This document shows, piece by piece, positions 63,585 to 64,000 of a stretch of DNA of 64,000 nt. The DNA is from Isochrysis galbana (lineage: Eukaryota > Haptophyta > Isochrysidales > Isochrysidaceae). A program made the position numbers and the translations under genes. Within the stretch, counting starts at the first letter, position 1; each line of letters begins with the position of its first letter. Under the pieces are notes generated by a model. It was given only the letters and a program-made list of their open reading frames with translations. It was not told where the DNA came from and searched no databases. Where the stretch lies: assembly GCA_018136815.1 (NCBI GenBank), contig CM030945.1:99811-163810 (forward strand). The letters are read 5' to 3'.

Positions 63585-64000
63585 CCCGCGTTGGCCTGCT
63601 TGTCGCTCTGACCAACCCCTCCTCCCCCTGGGCCCCCCTGATCAGGAGCCCCCAGCCAGCTCCAGTCGACCGGCAGGGGCGCGAGAGCCAGCGAGGGAGA
63701 GGCAGGAGGGGCCAGGGCCATGCCCCAGCCTCACCTGCCCCCTGAGCTGCGCTCCCAAGCCCCTGCAGGCCTCCTAGGGACCTGAAGAGGGGCCGCAGGC
63801 GCGCGCCATGCGCCATGGGCCCCCGCCGCAGGGAAGAGAGGAGGAAGAGGGAAGAGGGAGGGGAGGGGGGAGTGGGGAGTGGCAGCTCTCCCCTCCGGCA
63901 GAAACGTGTCTTCTCGCCCCGTTTGGGTAAGAGAAGACGGGGGCACCAGAACCAGGAGGGAAGGGCCGCGGCTTGCCGAGGCCACTCGCTTCGGCGAGGA
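63585..64000 (-). repeat. dispersed repeat family B, copy 4 (runs off right edge)
   Basis: In minus orientation it carries the GGGGCGAGAAGACACGTTTC, CCCATGGCGCATGGCGCGCG (a duplicated GCGCCATGC unit here) and CTGATCAGGGGGGCCC blocks seen in copies 1-3. Confidence 0.7.

Overview
The window is GC-rich nuclear DNA from a microbial eukaryote, most likely a photosynthetic protist with a complex plastid. I infer this from intron-split genes, a plastid-type RelA/SpoT homologue whose N-terminus looks like a signal peptide plus Ser/Thr/Pro transit region, at least one GC-AG intron, long microsatellites and many retrotransposon remnants. A haptophyte-like alga would fit, but nothing here names the species. 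Three 100-N blocks (19089-19188, 37189-37288, 58248-58347) are scaffold gaps.

Nine host genes can be supported. In order: the N-terminus of an RFT1-like ER membrane protein (-, runs off the left edge); a ten-exon RelA/SpoT homologue (+, 6396-10966); a multi-pass membrane protein with a C-terminal TIR domain (+, 17252-19682, broken by a gap); a four-exon F-box protein with a probable LamG/SPRY-like sandwich (+, 24517-27203); a two-exon STPGR/SHIPPO-type protein (-, 32769-35209); a THEM6-like hotdog thioesterase (+, 46167-46778); a three-qRRM hnRNP H/F-like protein (+, 50193-52336); an 802-residue coiled-coil protein of unknown function (-, 55196-57604); and a single-CCCH-finger protein (-, 59428-61020). 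Exon joins were worked out by hand from GT/GC-AG sites, phase agreement and protein-family continuity. There is no operon logic: the genes are independent, and each has a long GA/CT or poly-C/G tract around its 5' end.

The spaces between genes are mostly mobile DNA. Ty3/gypsy remnants lie at 1.4-3.9 kb (gag-protease) and 37.6-45.9 kb (a nested cluster with a 684-bp direct repeat, an RNase H fragment, and a pair of identical 239-bp LTRs around a 1.1-kb non-coding core). A Ty1/copia tail with a polypurine tract and LTR start lies at 23.7-23.95 kb. Several non-autonomous families are present: a TIR element with 8-bp target duplications (two complete copies, one partial); a 1.04-kb TIR element with a 9-bp target duplication, packed with GATATC palindromes and a minisatellite; a 695-bp element with about 70-bp TIRs; and GC-rich dispersed repeats in at least five copies.

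The most unusual items are the multi-pass TIR protein, a Cys/His module shared by two otherwise unlike proteins in mobile-DNA surroundings (22.1 and 45.8 kb), and a repeated upstream leader that ends in the same start codon but leads into different coding sequences (4.3 and 48.5 kb).
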